In this document: positions 20,831-32,350 of the stretch, in pieces
Layout of the letters: each line of letters opens with the position of its first letter
How positions within the stretch are numbered: the stretch's first letter is position 1
Origin: Dromiciops gliroides
Taxonomy: Eukaryota; Chordata; Mammalia; Microbiotheria; Microbiotheriidae
Length of the DNA stretch: 64,000 bases
Direction of reading: 5' to 3'
NCBI RefSeq assembly: GCF_019393635.1
Contig: NC_057861.1
Span: forward strand, 539,818,211-539,882,210
The notes under the pieces: generated by a model
Databases searched by the model: none
What the model was told of the DNA's origin: nothing
What the model saw: only the letters and a program-made list of their open reading frames with translations
Translations under genes and position numbers: made by a program

Positions 20831-21440
20831 TTACTTAATTTGATGTTTCTTTTAGTTTTTTTTTTTAAGATACACTATATTATTGATGAGCCCAGCATCT
20901 TTTTCCCAACTAGGAGGGCATTTATATAGCTGCCTTTGTGATCTCACTTTCAATTGCCTGAAAGATATTAATTATCCTCCCTGAAAATGCATGCAAGTCA
21001 CCTCTATACTTGAAATTAAACTTTATTAGAAGATGAGGACTTCTACTTAAGTATTACTCTGGTGCTTGCTTCTGGAGTGGATGTGACCTTTGGTTCTTGA
21101 CTGCTATGCCAACAAATGATGAATTATGGCAGATCCTATCAAGCTGATGAAGCTTCAAGTAGTGGCCATATGATAGATCCCATCTGTCTAACTAGCAATC
21201 CTTTCAATAAAGCTTGGGGAGATTTATTGCTGGAATGTTGATCACCAGGTGATAAACTGTTTTGGCCACCAGTTTTCATTGGACCATTAACTAAGACATT
21301 AAGAAGATATACTCTTCCTTGATGAAAGGTGGGTCAATATGGATGAAACCACAAATCTGTGGAAATATTAAGCTATGAAAATTGATTTCTTCATTAACTT
21401 CAAAAATTTTCAATAATTTCCAATATGTAATTCTTTAGAA
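20831..21440. other. unique DNA, nothing recognised
   Basis: No repeat or coding signal identified. Confidence 0.4.
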
Positions 21441-21650
21441 TTTGCAAAGAATTACATACATTGTCTCATTTTATCCTCACAAGCTGTGAGGAAAATGCTG
21501 ATATGATCTCCATTTTACTGATGAAGAAAGAGGTTAAACTCTTTGTCCAGGATCATATTGCTATTAAGAAATGTCTTATTTGGATATGAATCCAGAAACT
21601 ATTGACTCCAGGTTTATTTCTCTACCTACCATGCTGCACAGACAGGAAAA
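21441..21650 (-). repeat. old CORE-SINE (MIR-type) fragment
   Basis: Complement of the CORE: 'tcattttatcctcacaagctgtgaggaaaatgctg', 'ccattttactgatgaagaaagaggttaaa' and 'aatccagaaactattgactcc'. Confidence 0.6.
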
Positions 21651-21971
21651 CTGATATGAAAGTCATCTTTTAGAGTTGTGTTTTACACCCCATTTCCCAC
21701 CCCTTTCTGTGACTTTTTCAGGGACATTGGTTGGGGCAGGTTCTGGGGCCATTGCCAGGGAGGAGCACTTCAGTCATCTCTGTGATGCATATTCACCTTC
21801 CTCCTCCTCTACCTTCCTCATCTCCATTTCCCTTTCCCTAACCTTTTCAGCATCTTATACCCAGAAATACAGATCCAATGCATGTGGTACTGCATTGGTC
21901 CTTTAAGTGAAATGGGAAGCCATTTGGTTTCTTTATAATATGAAGCTTTAAAAGGTTTAAAGAAGTGGGAA

Positions 21972-22147
21972 ATGTGCATCCAACGCAAAAAAGAGCTACT
22001 TAAATATTTTGTACATATAGGTCTTTTTTCTTTGATCACTTTGGGGTACAGACTTAGTAATGGCATTGCTGGGTCAAAGGTTATGCCCAGTTTTAAAGTC
22101 CTGGGTATATTTCCAAAGTGTTCTCTAGAATGGTTGGAACACTTCAC
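21972..22147 (-). pseudogene. L1 ORF2 C-terminal remnant
   Basis: The minus-strand frame contains 'LKLGITFDPAMPLLSLYPKVI' and 'CTKYL', a diverged version of the ORF2 C-terminal block preserved at 30792-31079. The frame then runs into non-L1 sequence left of about 21970. Confidence 0.75.
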
Positions 22148-23936
22148 AACTCAACCAACAGTTTTTTAGTAAAACCTATTTTTCCTCATCCCTTCCAGCA
22201 CTGGTCATTTCTGATAGGTGTGAAGTGATACTTCGGAGTTTTTTTAATTTGAATTTTCCTAATCAATAGTCATTTAGAGCATTTTTTCCATATGACTAGA
22301 ATTAGCTTTTGAAAATTGGCTGTTCATATAGTTTGACTATTTATCAATTGGGGAATGACTTTTAGTTATATTTTTATAAATTTAACTCAGTTCTCTATAT
22401 ATTTGAGAAATGAGGCTTTTATCAGAGAAACTTGCTGTAATGTTTTGACATTACTTCACTGTCTATGCTACATTTTAGCAAAATGTAGCTTTCCTGATTA
22501 TCTCTTTTAATTAGCTCTATTTTTGCTTTTTCTTTGTCTGAGATTGTGATTGCTACCCTTGGCTTTTTCACTTCAGCTGAAGCATAACAGATTCTGCTTC
22601 AGCCTTTTATTTTAATTTTGTGTACATCTTTCTGTTTCAAGTGTGTCTCCTGTACACAACATATTGCTGGATTGTGGTTTCTAATCCATTTTGGTATCTG
22701 CTTCTGTTTTATGGGTGATCTCATCCTATTCATTTTCACAGCCAAGATTAAAAGCTGTGTATTTCCCTCAATCCTACTTTTTCCTGTTTATTCCTCTCTC
22801 TTTCTTTTTATCCTGTTTCTCCTCAAAAGTCCATTTTGCTTCTGACCACTACCTCCCTTTTATCACTCTCCCCCAAATCTTTTATGCCCTTTCCTTCCTA
22901 TTTCCACATTGGGTAAGACAGATTTCTATATCCAAGTGGATATGTATATTTTCCTCCTTCTTTGAACCATTTTTGATGAGATTTAGTTTCAAGAATTGAA
23001 CACCCTCCCATTTTCTCCTCCAGTATAAAAACTGTTCCTCATGTATCTCTTTTATGTGAGGAATTTTCACCATTCTACCTCTCCCTTCCCCCTTCTCCAA
23101 GTACATCTCTCTTGTAAATGATAAAGTTCTTAGGAATTACACGTATCATCTTCCTATATAGAAATGTAAATAGTTTAACTTTATTGAGTCTCTTATTATT
23201 ACTCTTTTATGTTTTCCTTTTTATGATTCTCTTGAATCTTGATTTTGAATGTCAATTTTCTATTCAGTTTTGGTCTTATAATTAGGAATACTTGAAAGTT
23301 CTCTATTTCATTAAATTTCCATTTATCCCCTTGAATTTTAATACTCAGTTTTACTGGATTTGGCGGGGTGGTTGGTTGAAATCCTAGCTCCTTTTCCTTC
23401 TAGAACATCCTATCTGAAGCCCTCTAATGTTTTAATGTGGAAGCTGATAAATCCTGTGTTTTCCTAACTGGGGCTCCCTTGTATCTGAATGGGTATTTTC
23501 TAGCTGCTTTTAATATTTTTGCTTGAACTGGGAGCTCTGGAATTTGACTATAATATTTTTGGAATTTTCATTTTGGAATTTGTTTCAGAAGGTGATCAGT
23601 GGATTATTTCCATTTCTATTTTTACCCTCTGGATCTAAGATATCAGGGAAGTTTTCCTTTATAATTCCCCGATACATGATGTCTAGGCTCTCTCTCTCTC
23701 TTTTTTTTTTTTTTTTTGATCATGGGCTTCAGGTTGTACAGTATTCTTAAATTATCTCTCCTTGATCTATTTTCCAGGTAAATTATTTTTCTGTTGAGAT
23801 ATTTGCATTTTTTTATTCTTTTGACTATTTGTTCTTAATGTCTCATGAAGTCATTAGGTTCCGCTTGCCAATTCTAATTTGTAAGGAATTCCTTTCTTCA
23901 GCAAATTTTATAGCTTCTTTTCCATTTGGCCAATTC

Positions 23937-23944
<8 letters not shown>

Positions 23945-23972
<28 letters not shown>

Positions 23973-24105
23973 AGGCAATGGGGGTTAAGTTACTTGCCCA
24001 GGGTCACACAGCTAGTAAGTGTCAAGTGTCTGAGGCCGGATTTGAACTCAGGTACTCATGAATCAAGGGCTGGTGCTTTAACCACTGTGCCATCTAGCTG
24101 CCCCT
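23945..24105 (-). mobile_element. young CORE-SINE in element D
   Basis: 31-bp T tail, then 'gcaggcaatgggggttaag' and the head at the right. The TSD gccaattcagctttt is at about 23930-23944 and 24106-24120. Confidence 0.95.
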
Positions 24106-24174
24106 GCCAATTCAGCTTTTTAAGGAGCCTTGTTTACCAGTAGGCTTATACTATTTTTGAGGTGTTCTTTTCTT

Positions 24175-24345
24175 TTCTTTTTTTTTTTTGTTGTTTTTTT
24201 TTTTTTTTTTAGTGAGGCAGTTGGGGTTAAGTGACCTGACCGGGTCACACAGGTAGCAAGTGTTAAGTGTCTGAGGCTGGATCCGAACTCAAGCACTCCT
24301 GACTCCAGGGCCTGTGCTCTATCCACTGTGCCATCTAGCTGCCCC
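24175..24345 (-). mobile_element. young CORE-SINE in element D, second copy
   Basis: Tail T-rich with interruptions. The TSD gaggtgttcttttctt (24159-24174) against gaggtgttattttctt (24346-24361) has one mismatch. It lies only about 55 bp from the previous SINE, in the same orientation. Confidence 0.93.
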
Positions 24346-24437
24346 GAGGTGTTATTTTCTTTGTGATATTTTGATTATTTTATAAGCTGTTAATTTTCTT
24401 TGCATAATTTTCTTGCATCATTCTCCTTTCTTTTCCC

Positions 24438-25670
24438 AATATTCTTTGATCTCACCAAGGCCTTTGATACTGTCTGTCATGAAGGTTTGTGGAAAATTAT
24501 GGAAAAATTTGATTGCCCAGAGAAGTTGCATTGTACATCAATACCATGACTGCATGTGTTCTTGCTCCCATGCTTTTTACCATGATGTTTGCTGCGATGT
24601 TAAAGGACCCCCTCAATAAGGATGAAAATGGCATCAAGGTTAGCTTCCTCACCGATGGCAAATTACTTAACTTGAAAAGGCTATAAGTCAAGACTAAAGT
24701 GTAAGGAGAATTGGTACATGACCTTTTGTTCACAGATGATTGTGTATTCAATGCAGCCTCTGAGGATGAAATACAACAGAGTATGGATTGATCTTCTGTT
24801 GCTTGTGATAATTTTGGCCTAACAACACTAAGAAAACAGAGGTTTTCCATCAGTCATCGCCATATGTAGAATCATTGATTACAGAAAATGGAGAAATTTT
24901 GAATGCTGTGGATAAGTTTACTCACTTTGATAGTATATGTTCCAGGAATTTACATATATATGATGAAGTTAATGCATTCATTGCCAGAGCTAGCTCAGTA
25001 TTTGGGAAGTTCAAAAGGTAAATGTGGGAAAATAGATGTATTAGACTGCTTCCAAAACTGAAGGTCTACAAAGCTTTCATGCTGACCTGTAAAACTTGGA
25101 CAGTATTACAGCACCATGTCATGAAAGTGAATTGCTTTCATTTGAACCTGGAAAGATAAGGTACCAGACACTAAGGTCCTTTCTCAAGCTGAACTGTCAA
25201 GTATTCAAACTCTACTGTGGAGAGAGCAACTCCTTTGGACTGGTCATGTTGTTCAAATGCCAAATGTACGTTTGTTTAAAAGATTATTTTCAAGTAGAGC
25301 TCAAATAAGACAAGCTCTCACATGGAGGTCAGAAAAAGCAATACAACAACACTTTCAAAGTCTCTCTGAATAATTGTTGAATTGATTGTGAGACCTGGGA
25401 GACACTGGCACAGGACAATACAGTGTGGCATACCCACATCAAAGAAGGCATCCTACTCTATGAGCAAAGCAGAATTGCAATAACTGAAAAAAGTGATATG
25501 CACAAATTTGGATACATCTCCACTCCAAATATTCATATGCACTATTTGTTCTTGACTCAACCTGCAGAAGAGCCTTCTGAGTTCCTATTGGTCTAATCAA
25601 TGAAAGTCAGACAAACCACCTTTACCCTAACATAGTGATGTCATTTCAGGACAACAACCAACCAACTATG
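24438..25670 (+). mobile_element. RTE-type LINE reverse transcriptase remnant
   Basis: Begins abruptly with 'ctttgatctcaccaaggcctttgatactgt' (DLTKAFDTV motif). It continues through an 'LKDPLNKDENGIKV' block, 'DLLFTDDCVFNAASEDE' (the reverse transcriptase A/TDD box), 'DKFTHFDS', 'VNAFIARASSVFGKF' and 'CKTWTVLQHH', and ends with 'gatgtcatttcaggacaacaaccaaccaac'. This is a non-LTR retrotransposon distinct from L1, and the 3' end is of marsupial RTE type. Many stops and frameshifts show that it is dead. It is 5'-truncated, and the left junction is with L1 element D. Confidence 0.8.
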
Positions 25671-25920
25671 TAATCTTTTGTGGATGTGGTGTTTCTACAC
25701 GCAAAAAAATATACTCTTCAAGGGCAGGTACCAGAATAGTGCCTGACAAACACTAAATAAGTGCTTATTGAATAAAGTGCGGGGGGGGGGGGAAGAATGA
25801 AGTTTCTTGGCATTTAACAATGCCAACTAAATACATATAATTGAATTTTATTCTTACTTAGTGAAAAGTAATAGTCATCTCAGAAAATGTCCTGAGGCAC
25901 TGTGGAAAACAAGAGGGAAG
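25671..25920. repeat. L2/MIR-like 3' end plus G run
   Basis: 'cttcaagggcaggtaccagaatagtgcctgac', 'taaataagtgcttattgaataaa' looks like a LINE2-type terminus, followed by a run of about 13 G at 25781. Confidence 0.5.
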
Positions 25921-26170
25921 AGGGAAGTAAATAACTATTTATATACCACCTACTATGTACTATGCACTCTGCTAAGTGTATTATCAATATTATTTCATTT
26001 GATCCTCTAACCAACCCTGTGAGGTAAATGCTGTAATTATCTCTACTTTATAGTTGAAAAAACAAAGGCAGACAGAGACAGGATCACAAAGTTGCTAAGT
26101 ATCTAAGGCTGAATTTGAACTTAATTCTTCCTGATTCCAGGCCCAGCATTCTATCTACCATACTAATTAA
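25921..26170 (-). repeat. old CORE-SINE (MON1/MIR-type)
   Basis: 'accacctactatgtactatgcactctgctaag', 'gatcctctaaccaaccctgtgaggtaaatg', 'aatttgaacttaattcttcctgattccaggccc'. Same family as 47812-48795 and 54440-54715. Confidence 0.7.
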
Positions 26171-27612
26171 AAAGAAAATGAGTAGTTATCCCTACCATTC
26201 AAAAAGGAAACCAATCCAGAAAAGAGCCAGCTCTTCTGTACAATAAAATTCTAAATATTTATACTTTTTCCTGTTGCCACCCTTAAAGGAATTAGCATCC
26301 TTGTTATATGAAGGCTTCTCTGTCATATACATCTATTACATGAGGCTCAAAGGGTAGGATAAAAAGTTGATGATACTGCAACTCACAGTGTCTGAAGAAC
26401 CTGGTACAAAGTTTAGCATACAGAATAATACAGAATAAGTATATAGTATATGAAAAAAATCCTTATGAACATATGTGGAAGTAATATGGACAAACTAATT
26501 ACAGAGCTAATTACAGCTGCAGCCCATATGCTCAGAGGGGCTGACAGAAACTGGTTTTTAATCCACTATGCTCCACTTCAATCACTTCACAAATTATTGA
26601 TGTAGAAATCTTACTGGTGGAAAATACAAGGAAGGTTCTCGCCAGGGCAAACAGAGCAGTTATCGTAAGGAGCTGCCCTGGCAAAGGTAAGTTCTTTTCA
26701 AAGGTTAGTCATATCCCAGATTAATTAAAGATACCTAGAAGTAGTTGTGGAGAATTGTTGGATTAAAATGCTCATCTCACACACACACATACAAACTTAT
26801 GTGCATGTATATACATATGCATATACACATATGCATATATCTAAATGTACATGTATATTTGTCTACACATAAGTCTGTGTAGCATTTACATATAAATAAA
26901 CTTCCTCTAATGAAAAAAGTATCTTCCATCTAACAAGTCTCCACAGATGCTCCTAGGGGTCTTTAATGGAACTGGTATAGGACTGGCCTATGGAAAAGAC
27001 ATACCTTGTCAGAGTTTTGGATTCCATTTTAATTTTTGAATTATTGCATAACCTTATCTAAGTGACTTTCCACTGGGCCTCAGTTTCCTCATTTATAAGA
27101 TTAGAGGAAAATCCTTATTAAGTTCATTTGTATCTTTAATAGTTGAAAGAACACAATAATACTGGTGTGGAGAGTTTGCCAGTTTCTCTATTCCTATAAA
27201 GTGGCATCCTTAATGAAACAAGACTTTGGTCTCTGACATTCTCCAAACCCATAGCTAAAAGGAAAGATTTAAACATTTTAATAATGATCTGGCTGAAAGC
27301 TGATTAATCAGAATGTTCACTACTTTTGTATCTCTGGTCCCAGCCTATAATTGGAAAATTTTCTCTCTCTTGTCTTGTCAGCACTGACAAGCAATTGTAT
27401 TACCTATAGGCCTTGGGTTGGTGGCTATTGTTTGAACTAATATCTCAACTTACTGTGAAGTATTAATTTTTTAAAAAGTGGTTTTAGTATGCTAACAAAA
27501 ATAAACGTCAACTTAATTTGATTTCTTAAGCAGCAAGCATAGCTTCATTTTCCAACAGAGTAGTTTGTTTGGTTAGGTTTTACTTCAGAATCAACCCTAA
27601 TAATGAGGTTTG
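26171..27612. other. unique DNA with short CA/TA repeats
   Basis: No gene or repeat family recognised apart from a compound (CA)/(TATG) microsatellite at about 26778-26880. Confidence 0.4.
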
Positions 27613-27614
27613 GT

Positions 27615-27714
27615 TTCCTTCCTTCCTTCCTTCCTTCCTTCCTTCCTTCCTTCCTTCCTTCCTTCCTTCCTTCCTTCCTTCCTTCCTTCCTTCCTTCCTT
27701 CCTTCCTTTCTTCT
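27615..27714. repeat. (CCTT)n tetranucleotide microsatellite
   Basis: About 24 nearly perfect CCTT units. Overlapping Pro/Ser/Phe and Lys/Glu/Gly/Arg frames are artefacts. Confidence 0.97.
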
Positions 27715-28489
27715 TTCCACCCTTTATTCTTTCCAAATTAGGAAACATATTAATCTGGAAAGACTGAAATTTACTGTGCTATAAATAAATAGAACTAGAG
27801 TATTGCTGATGGCCCCAGCTGTTAAATTCGAATGTAACTTAGCATTTACAAATACATTTGAAAAAGCTCTAAAAGAAATCTGAACCACAGCATTGATCTT
27901 ATCCACCCCAGTGGCATTTTTCATGCCTAGGCAATAACCACAGCATCATTTAGCTAAACAAAGGCCTTATTCTCCAGAGAAAATTATATCCAACATAGTT
28001 ATTATAAACATGGGAGGAAATGGACTGAGCACCAGGGTACCCAAATGATAGAAGTTCTTCTTAGTAGAGGGGGTGCATTTCTTTCATGGCAACTATAGTC
28101 CCTTTAACTACTATCTTCAGTCCTTTGGTGGTTCACAGCACAACAATCACCACACCCTCACCCACTCACACCACCCCCACACCCTGGCCAGGATCTAGGC
28201 ACTATAGTCCTTTTGCCATAGTCTGCCTTTCCCTACTTTCTCTAGGGTAAAGGAAGAAAAGGTGGGCTTCTTTGAAGGACAGAGCACTCCTACATGGTAT
28301 ACTCTGATGTGATTCTTTTCTTTGTTGAAATGCACACTTCCTTTCCAATCCATCCACACCCAGTTACTGCATTGCTCCTCAGTTGTTCAAGGTCAAGACA
28401 ACTGAACCCCCCCACACACACACACACAAAACAAAACAAAGGGAGAAGGGTAAAATAAGGAATTCTATTGTAAGAAAGCCTATGTGATG
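27715..28489. other. unique DNA; short (CA)n at 28411-28430
   Basis: No coding or repeat signal beyond the short CA and CAAAA runs. Confidence 0.4.
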
Positions 28490-28925
28490 ACTTTTATACA
28501 TGCGTTAAAGGTAGAGTCAGGAGACATAGACTTGAATTCCACCCCAGATATTTACTAGATCTGGGATTGTGGATAAGTCAGTTTTAGAACTTCAGGTGCC
28601 TCATTTGTAAATAATGACACCACCAAACTCATAAGGTTATGGTGGGGAAAGAACTTTGTAAACTTTAAACTGCTCCATAAACATTTTTAGTTAGATGAGA
28701 GGCAGAGTCAGCATGGCATTATAGAAATTGTGCTGTATCTGGAGACAGAGGACATGAGTTCATATCTTGGTTCTGCAGTTTTCTACTTGAGTGAAAAGAC
28801 TTGGGCAAAAGTCTTTAGTTTGCTGGGTCTCAGGTTTCTCATCTGTAAAATGAATGGGAATGGATTTTACCAGATGGATTCTGAGGTCTCTTCTACCTTG
28901 AAATCTTTGATCCTATGCATTGTTG
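28490..28925 (+). repeat. two MIR-type fragments in tandem
   Basis: The first (28495-28690) has 'gagtcaggagacatagacttgaattcc' and 'cctcatttgtaaataatgac'. The second (28700-28925) has 'gcatggcattatagaaattgtgctg', 'catgagttcatatcttggttctgc', 'gtttctcatctgtaaaatg' and 'ttctgaggtctcttctacc'. Both are in MIR order. The open frame 28730-28996 across the second is accidental. Confidence 0.7.
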
Positions 28926-28999
28926 TTGTCATTGTCATCATCGTGGTTGTCATCATCAATTATGTCTCCTCAATGGGAACTGATGATGCCATATGACAG

Positions 29000-29130
29000 A
29001 TCAAAAGGTCAAATAACTAGGGTTAGAAGGGCCTTAGGAAGATGTCATGTTTAACTCCTTCATTTTATAGGTGAGGGAACTGAAGCTCAGAGAAGTTAAA
29101 TATCATGCCCCCAAAATCATAACAAGTCAT
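29000..29130 (+). repeat. THER2/MIR3-like fragment
   Basis: 'actagggttagaagggccttaggaagatg' and 'tataggtgagggaactgaagctcagagaagtt' match the family consensus order. Confidence 0.65.
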
Positions 29131-30028
29131 TGTTCTTTATAGTAAATTCTTCTCATATCATTTTAAGGGATCTCCCACCAAAGTAAGACATACTAGTAGA
29201 ATATATATGAAGTCATCAAGGTTGAGGGAGAAAATGAGACTGATACTTGCACTCAAGTGTGTTGATGGAAATCGAACTGTCACCAAACAATTAGTTGTAC
29301 ATAAAATTGACCTTCTCCTTCTAGACTGGGAATGGAAAATGATCCAGGATAAATTCCAAAAAGAATAGATCATAAAAATATGCTTTGTGACTAAGAAACA
29401 GTTTGCTGAGAAAAGAATGAAGAAGTGATCATGGATTTCCAAAAGCAATAGGTAAGCTGATGAAACTTCCTATGGAGGGTCTTTACAGAAGGCCAAATTC
29501 TCAGTCTTCATACCAGAAAAATAGTATTTGGAAACAAACTTCTTTCTTGTATTCCTTCAACTTCCTCAGTAGGAATGTTTATTGTGTTTCAGTACAGCAT
29601 GGAATTATCCCCTACAGGAAGTAGAACAGGTTTAAACAGCACATTGGCATAGATATGAATGTTCAACTCACTGAGCTATAACCCCAATATGACTTCTGGA
29701 CTAGGGAGACAAGCCATTTTGGAAACGCAGTAAGGAAGTTATTTAGCTTCAAGCCTTTCATTTGGGTTGAAATGGTCATTATGGCACCAGAATGGTGGTG
29801 AGAGGGTCCATGTCCCCCATCACAGGAGTCAAAAAGGTGAAGGAAAAAGAAAAAAAATGGTGCAATCTTAACTCTTGTTTATACAAATTCAAGGGAGAGT
29901 TCTTTTATATCTCCAAAGGCAAAGAAGGCAGATAGAACTCCTGGAAGCCCCTCCATGATTGCCTCTGGACTAAACTTTATTTAACTCTTGAAAAAAATTT
30001 TGTTGTTGCAATTGATCCTAAGCCAGGA
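29131..30028. other. unique DNA, nothing recognised
   Basis: No exon, RNA gene or repeat recognised. The 96-codon minus frame at 29158-29448 has no familiar motif. Confidence 0.4.
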
Positions 30029-30187
30029 CAGTTTCCTTCTTTTTTGTTTTTTTAATAAATTTTATTGTTTTCCAGTTACATGTAGAAATAGCTTTCAGCA
30101 TTTGTTTACATGTTTTCCAATTTCAAATTTTCTCCCTCCCTCCCCTCCCTCCCCTCCTCCCCCAGAGAGCAGGCAATCCAATATAGG

Positions 30188-30239
<52 letters not shown>

Positions 30240-30405
30240 TATACATATATATACACATATACATATATACACATATACATATATACACATATACACATAT
30301 ATACACATATACACACATGTATGTATATATGTATATGTATGTGTGTATATATGTATATATGTATGTATACAAATATATACATATATACACACATAAATAA
30401 CAACA
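30188..30405. repeat. (TA)n / (CATATA)n / (GTATAT)n microsatellite in L1 3'UTR
   Basis: Pure TA (about 45 bp), then hexamer-like catata units switching to gtatat. Six-frame Tyr/Ile/His frames are artefacts. Confidence 0.95.
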
Positions 30406-30659
30406 TTAAACATGTTTCTGCATCAATCATGCTATAAGAAAGGAATCAGAGCAATAAGGAAAAACTTCAAAATAGAAAAACAACAGCACCAAAAACAAAA
30501 GAAATAGTATGGTTCAATCAGCATCCATATTCCATAGTTCTTTTTTTTTCTGGATTTGGAGAGCCTTTTCCATCATGAGTCCCCTGGAACTCTCTTGTAC
30601 CATTATATTAGTGAAAAGAATCCAGTCCATCACAGTTGATGAACACACAATGCTGATGA

Positions 30660-31079
30660 TACTGTGTATAGTATTCTTCTGGTTCTGCTCAACTCATTCA
30701 TCAACAATTCATGCAAGTCCTTCCAGGTTTCTCTGAACTTTTCCTACTCATCATTTCTCGCAGCACAATAGAATTCCATTACATTCATATACTACAACTT
30801 GTTCAGCCATTCTCCAACTGATGGGCAAGCCTTTAATTTCCAATTCCTTGCCACCACAAAAAGAGTATCTATAAATATTTTTGTACACGTGGGTCCTTTT
30901 CCCTTTTCTATGATCTCCTTGGGAAAAAGACCCAAAAGTGGTATTGCTGGGTCAAAGGGTATGCCCAGCTTTATAGCCCTTTGGGCATAATTCCAATTTG
31001 CTCTCCAGAATGGTTGGATCAGTTCACAGCTCCACCAACAATGTATTAGTGTTCCAATTTTCCACAGCTTCTCCAACAT
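30660..31079 (-). pseudogene. L1 ORF2 C-terminal fragment
   Basis: The minus frame 31079-30792 reads 'NYAQRAIKLGIPFDPAIPLL', 'GLFPKEIIEKGKGPTCTKIF' and 'ACPSVGEWLNK', then a stop. The homologous copy at 15580-15936 continues to 'VDQL'; here the terminal codons persist in another phase. It lacks catalytic domains. Confidence 0.85.
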
Positions 31080-31975
31080 TTATTATTTTCCTTTTTTGTC
31101 ATATTAGCCAATCTGACAGGTGTCAGGTGGTACCTGGGAGTTGTTTTAATTTGCATCTCTCTAATCAATAGTGATTTAGAGCATTTTTTCATATGGGAAT
31201 AGATAGCTTTGATCTCTTCATCAGAAAACTACCCATTCATATCTTTTGACCATTTGTCAATTGGGGAATAACTTGGATTCATATAAATTTGATTTAGTTT
31301 CCTATATATTTTAGAAATGAGGCCTTTATCAGAAGTACTGGCTATAAAAATTGTTTCTCAGCTTTCTGAATCCCTTTTAATTTTGGATGCGTTGCTTCTG
31401 TTTGTACAAAACCTTTTTAATTTAACGTAATCAAAATCATCCATTTTGCATTTCATAATATTCTCTACCTCTTGTTTGGTCATAAACGGTTTTCCTTTCC
31501 AAAGATTTGAAAGGTAGATCATTCCTTCCTCTCCTAATTTACCCATGGTATCACCTCTTATGTATAAATCATGTATCCATTTTGACCTTATTTTAGTATA
31601 AGGTATAAGATGTTGGTCTATGCCTATTTCCTGCCATACTATCTTCCAGTTTTCCCAGCAGTTTTTGTAAAATATTGAGTTCCTATCCCAGGAGCTGTAG
31701 TCTTTGGGTTTATCAGCCAGTTTCCTTCTTTTGGGGAAACATTATTTTTTTTTGAAATTATGTTTCAGAGAGTTCCAGCTACTTAAGGAATAGCAGTGGA
31801 GAAAAGAAACATACCATGTTTTCCTGTATTAAGCATAATGTATTAAGCTGCTACTCAGCATTTGTCCTTTATGTCAAGGGAAAAAAATAGATTTATATGA
31901 AAGAAATAGGGAAAGACTTCTTCTAATTCTTCAGTAAAGATATGCTTGAAATACTGGTCAAGAAAAATAAGGTAG

Positions 31976-32128
31976 GGGGCAGCCAGGTGGCGTAGTGGAT
32001 AGAGCATCGGCCCTGGAATCAGGAGTACCTGAGTTCAAATCCAACCTCAGACCCTTAACACTTACTAGCTGTGTGACCCTGGGCAAGTCACTTAACCCCA
32101 ATTGCCTCACTAAAAAAAAAAAAAAGAC
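31976..32128 (+). mobile_element. young CORE-SINE
   Basis: Head gggggcagccaggtggcgtagtgg, 'caattgcctcactaaaa' end, TSD aaataaggtag at 31965-31975 and 32129-32139. Confidence 0.95.
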
Positions 32129-32159
32129 AAATAAGGTAGACTGTCTGGACTCTATGATG

Positions 32160-32350
32160 AGACATCACAGAGTAATAGATATAGAGCTAGAAGTAACCTT
32201 AGGGTCATTTAATACAACCATCCTATTTTAGAAAGAAGGGAACTCAATGACATAGAGATTACACAATGTCATACAGGTGTCACATAGGTGACAAAATTGA
32301 GAACTGAGCCCAGGTCTCCTTAACTTCAAACCATCATTCTATTGACTACA
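32160..32350 (+). repeat. THER2/MIR3-like fragment
   Basis: 'gagctagaagtaaccttagggtcat', 'gaaagaagggaactcaatgacatagag' and 'gagcccaggtctccttaacttc' in family order; old. Confidence 0.6.

Larger units (their letters stand above)
21972..24437 (-). mobile_element. old minus-strand L1 with internal ORF2 deletion (element D)
   Basis: From right to left on the minus strand: ORF1 (about 24437 to 23290), inter-ORF region (23280-22780), early ORF2 sequence with 'cttcagctgaagcataacagattctgc' (about 22560-22620), then an abrupt change at about 22450 to ORF2 C-terminal sequence (22440-21972). The middle of ORF2, including the reverse transcriptase, is missing. Two young SINEs interrupt ORF1. At 24437 it abuts an RTE element. 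Confidence 0.75.
30044..31717 (-). mobile_element. 5'-truncated, well-preserved L1 (element E)
   Basis: An exact 15-bp TSD cagtttccttctttt is at 30029-30043 and 31718-31732. Minus-strand content: about 600 bp of late ORF2 (31717 to about 31080), the ORF2 C-terminal frame (31079-30792 and beyond), a 3'UTR with a long (TA)/(CATATA) microsatellite (30190-30400) and an A-rich end at 30044. It is the least diverged L1 piece by eye and so probably the youngest L1 here. Confidence 0.95.

Noticed and set aside
27615..27714. CRISPR-like array
   Set aside because: Contiguous tetranucleotide repeats without spacers, in a vertebrate genome.
28730..28996. 88-codon frame as a gene
   Set aside because: It overlaps a MIR fragment and a GTT/ATC-rich run; accidental.
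29158..29448. 96-codon minus-strand frame as an exon
   Set aside because: No known domain. I saw no convincing splice acceptor and donor pair or homology, though a search would be decisive.
30000..30437. Several Tyr/Ile/His-rich frames of 79-149 codons
   Set aside because: Translations of the TA/CATATA microsatellite in an L1 3'UTR.
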